This document shows positions 5,458 through 5,523 of a DNA stretch of 5,523 nucleotides, piece by piece. The notes beneath the pieces were generated by a model. It was not told the origin of the DNA, made no database searches, and saw only the letters and a list, made by a program, of their open reading frames with translations. Origin of the DNA: Pseudomonadota bacterium (lineage in GTDB: Bacteria > Pseudomonadota > Gammaproteobacteria > SZUA-229); NCBI GenBank assembly GCA_015222915.1, contig JADFWE010000287.1, forward strand, positions 1-5,523, written 5' to 3'. Every line of letters begins with the position of its first letter. The first letter of the stretch is position 1. Both the position numbers and the translations under genes were made by a program.

Positions 5458-5523
5458 AGCTAATATATCTTGTTGAGTCTTCGGGTCGAACATAGAGTTC
5501 ATCTACAGCGTTTGACCATATGG

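Noticed and set aside
5458..5502. panD start at ATG 5502 giving a 141-residue protein
   Set aside because: ATG 5457 gives the E. coli length of 126 and puts the cleavage site at G24-S25. The extra 15 residues have no family counterpart. An in-frame TAG right before 5502 could be the end of an upstream gene and would allow translational coupling, so it stays possible but less likely.
5503..5523. Last six codons of panC at the right edge
   Set aside because: The minus strand can be read as six codons ending in TAG, but six codons cannot identify a protein and no motif is seen.

Overview
The window is about 50% GC and holds four chromosomal genes of bacterial primary metabolism: the N-terminal half of glucose-6-phosphate isomerase (pgi, minus strand, running off the left edge), a complete phosphoenolpyruvate carboxylase (ppc, plus), a small membrane-anchored cysteine-motif protein resembling DUF6455 (plus), and aspartate 1-decarboxylase (panD, minus). 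The closeness of Pgi, PanD and the Ppc core to the E. coli proteins suggests a gammaproteobacterium. The perfect FNR-type operator and the Ppc N-terminal extension suggest one that is not an enteric and meets oxygen limitation. No genus can be named from the sequence alone.

Layout from left to right. Bases 1-959 are pgi. Bases 960-1406 form a 447-bp divergent regulatory region with an exact TATAAT in front of ppc, a weaker promoter and two small palindromes in front of pgi, several inverted repeats, and a long ppc leader containing a T8 run and a GC-rich hairpin. Bases 1407-4304 are ppc. Bases 4305-4541 hold a dispersed repeat, a long imperfect inverted repeat and a perfect FNR box 33 bases before the small gene at 4542-4904. 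Bases 4905-5076 lie between convergent genes and carry a second repeat copy, a clear intrinsic terminator and a third, inverted repeat copy touching the panD stop. panD fills 5077-5457, with a possible start at 5502.

Functionally, Pgi links glucose-6-phosphate and fructose-6-phosphate. Ppc converts PEP to oxaloacetate, which feeds the TCA cycle and aspartate. PanD turns aspartate into beta-alanine for pantothenate and CoA. The small membrane protein has no known role; its FNR box implies control by oxygen.

The most unusual signal is a 7-base tandem motif (GTTGGCA) at or within 12 bases of all three stop codons in the window, on both strands. In two of the three cases it belongs to a longer repeat of about 44 bp, and these two copies bracket the FNR-controlled small gene like a cassette. 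None of the four genes has a convincing Shine-Dalgarno sequence. I see no CRISPR array, transposase, tRNA or rRNA gene, and no complete new defence or metabolic system.
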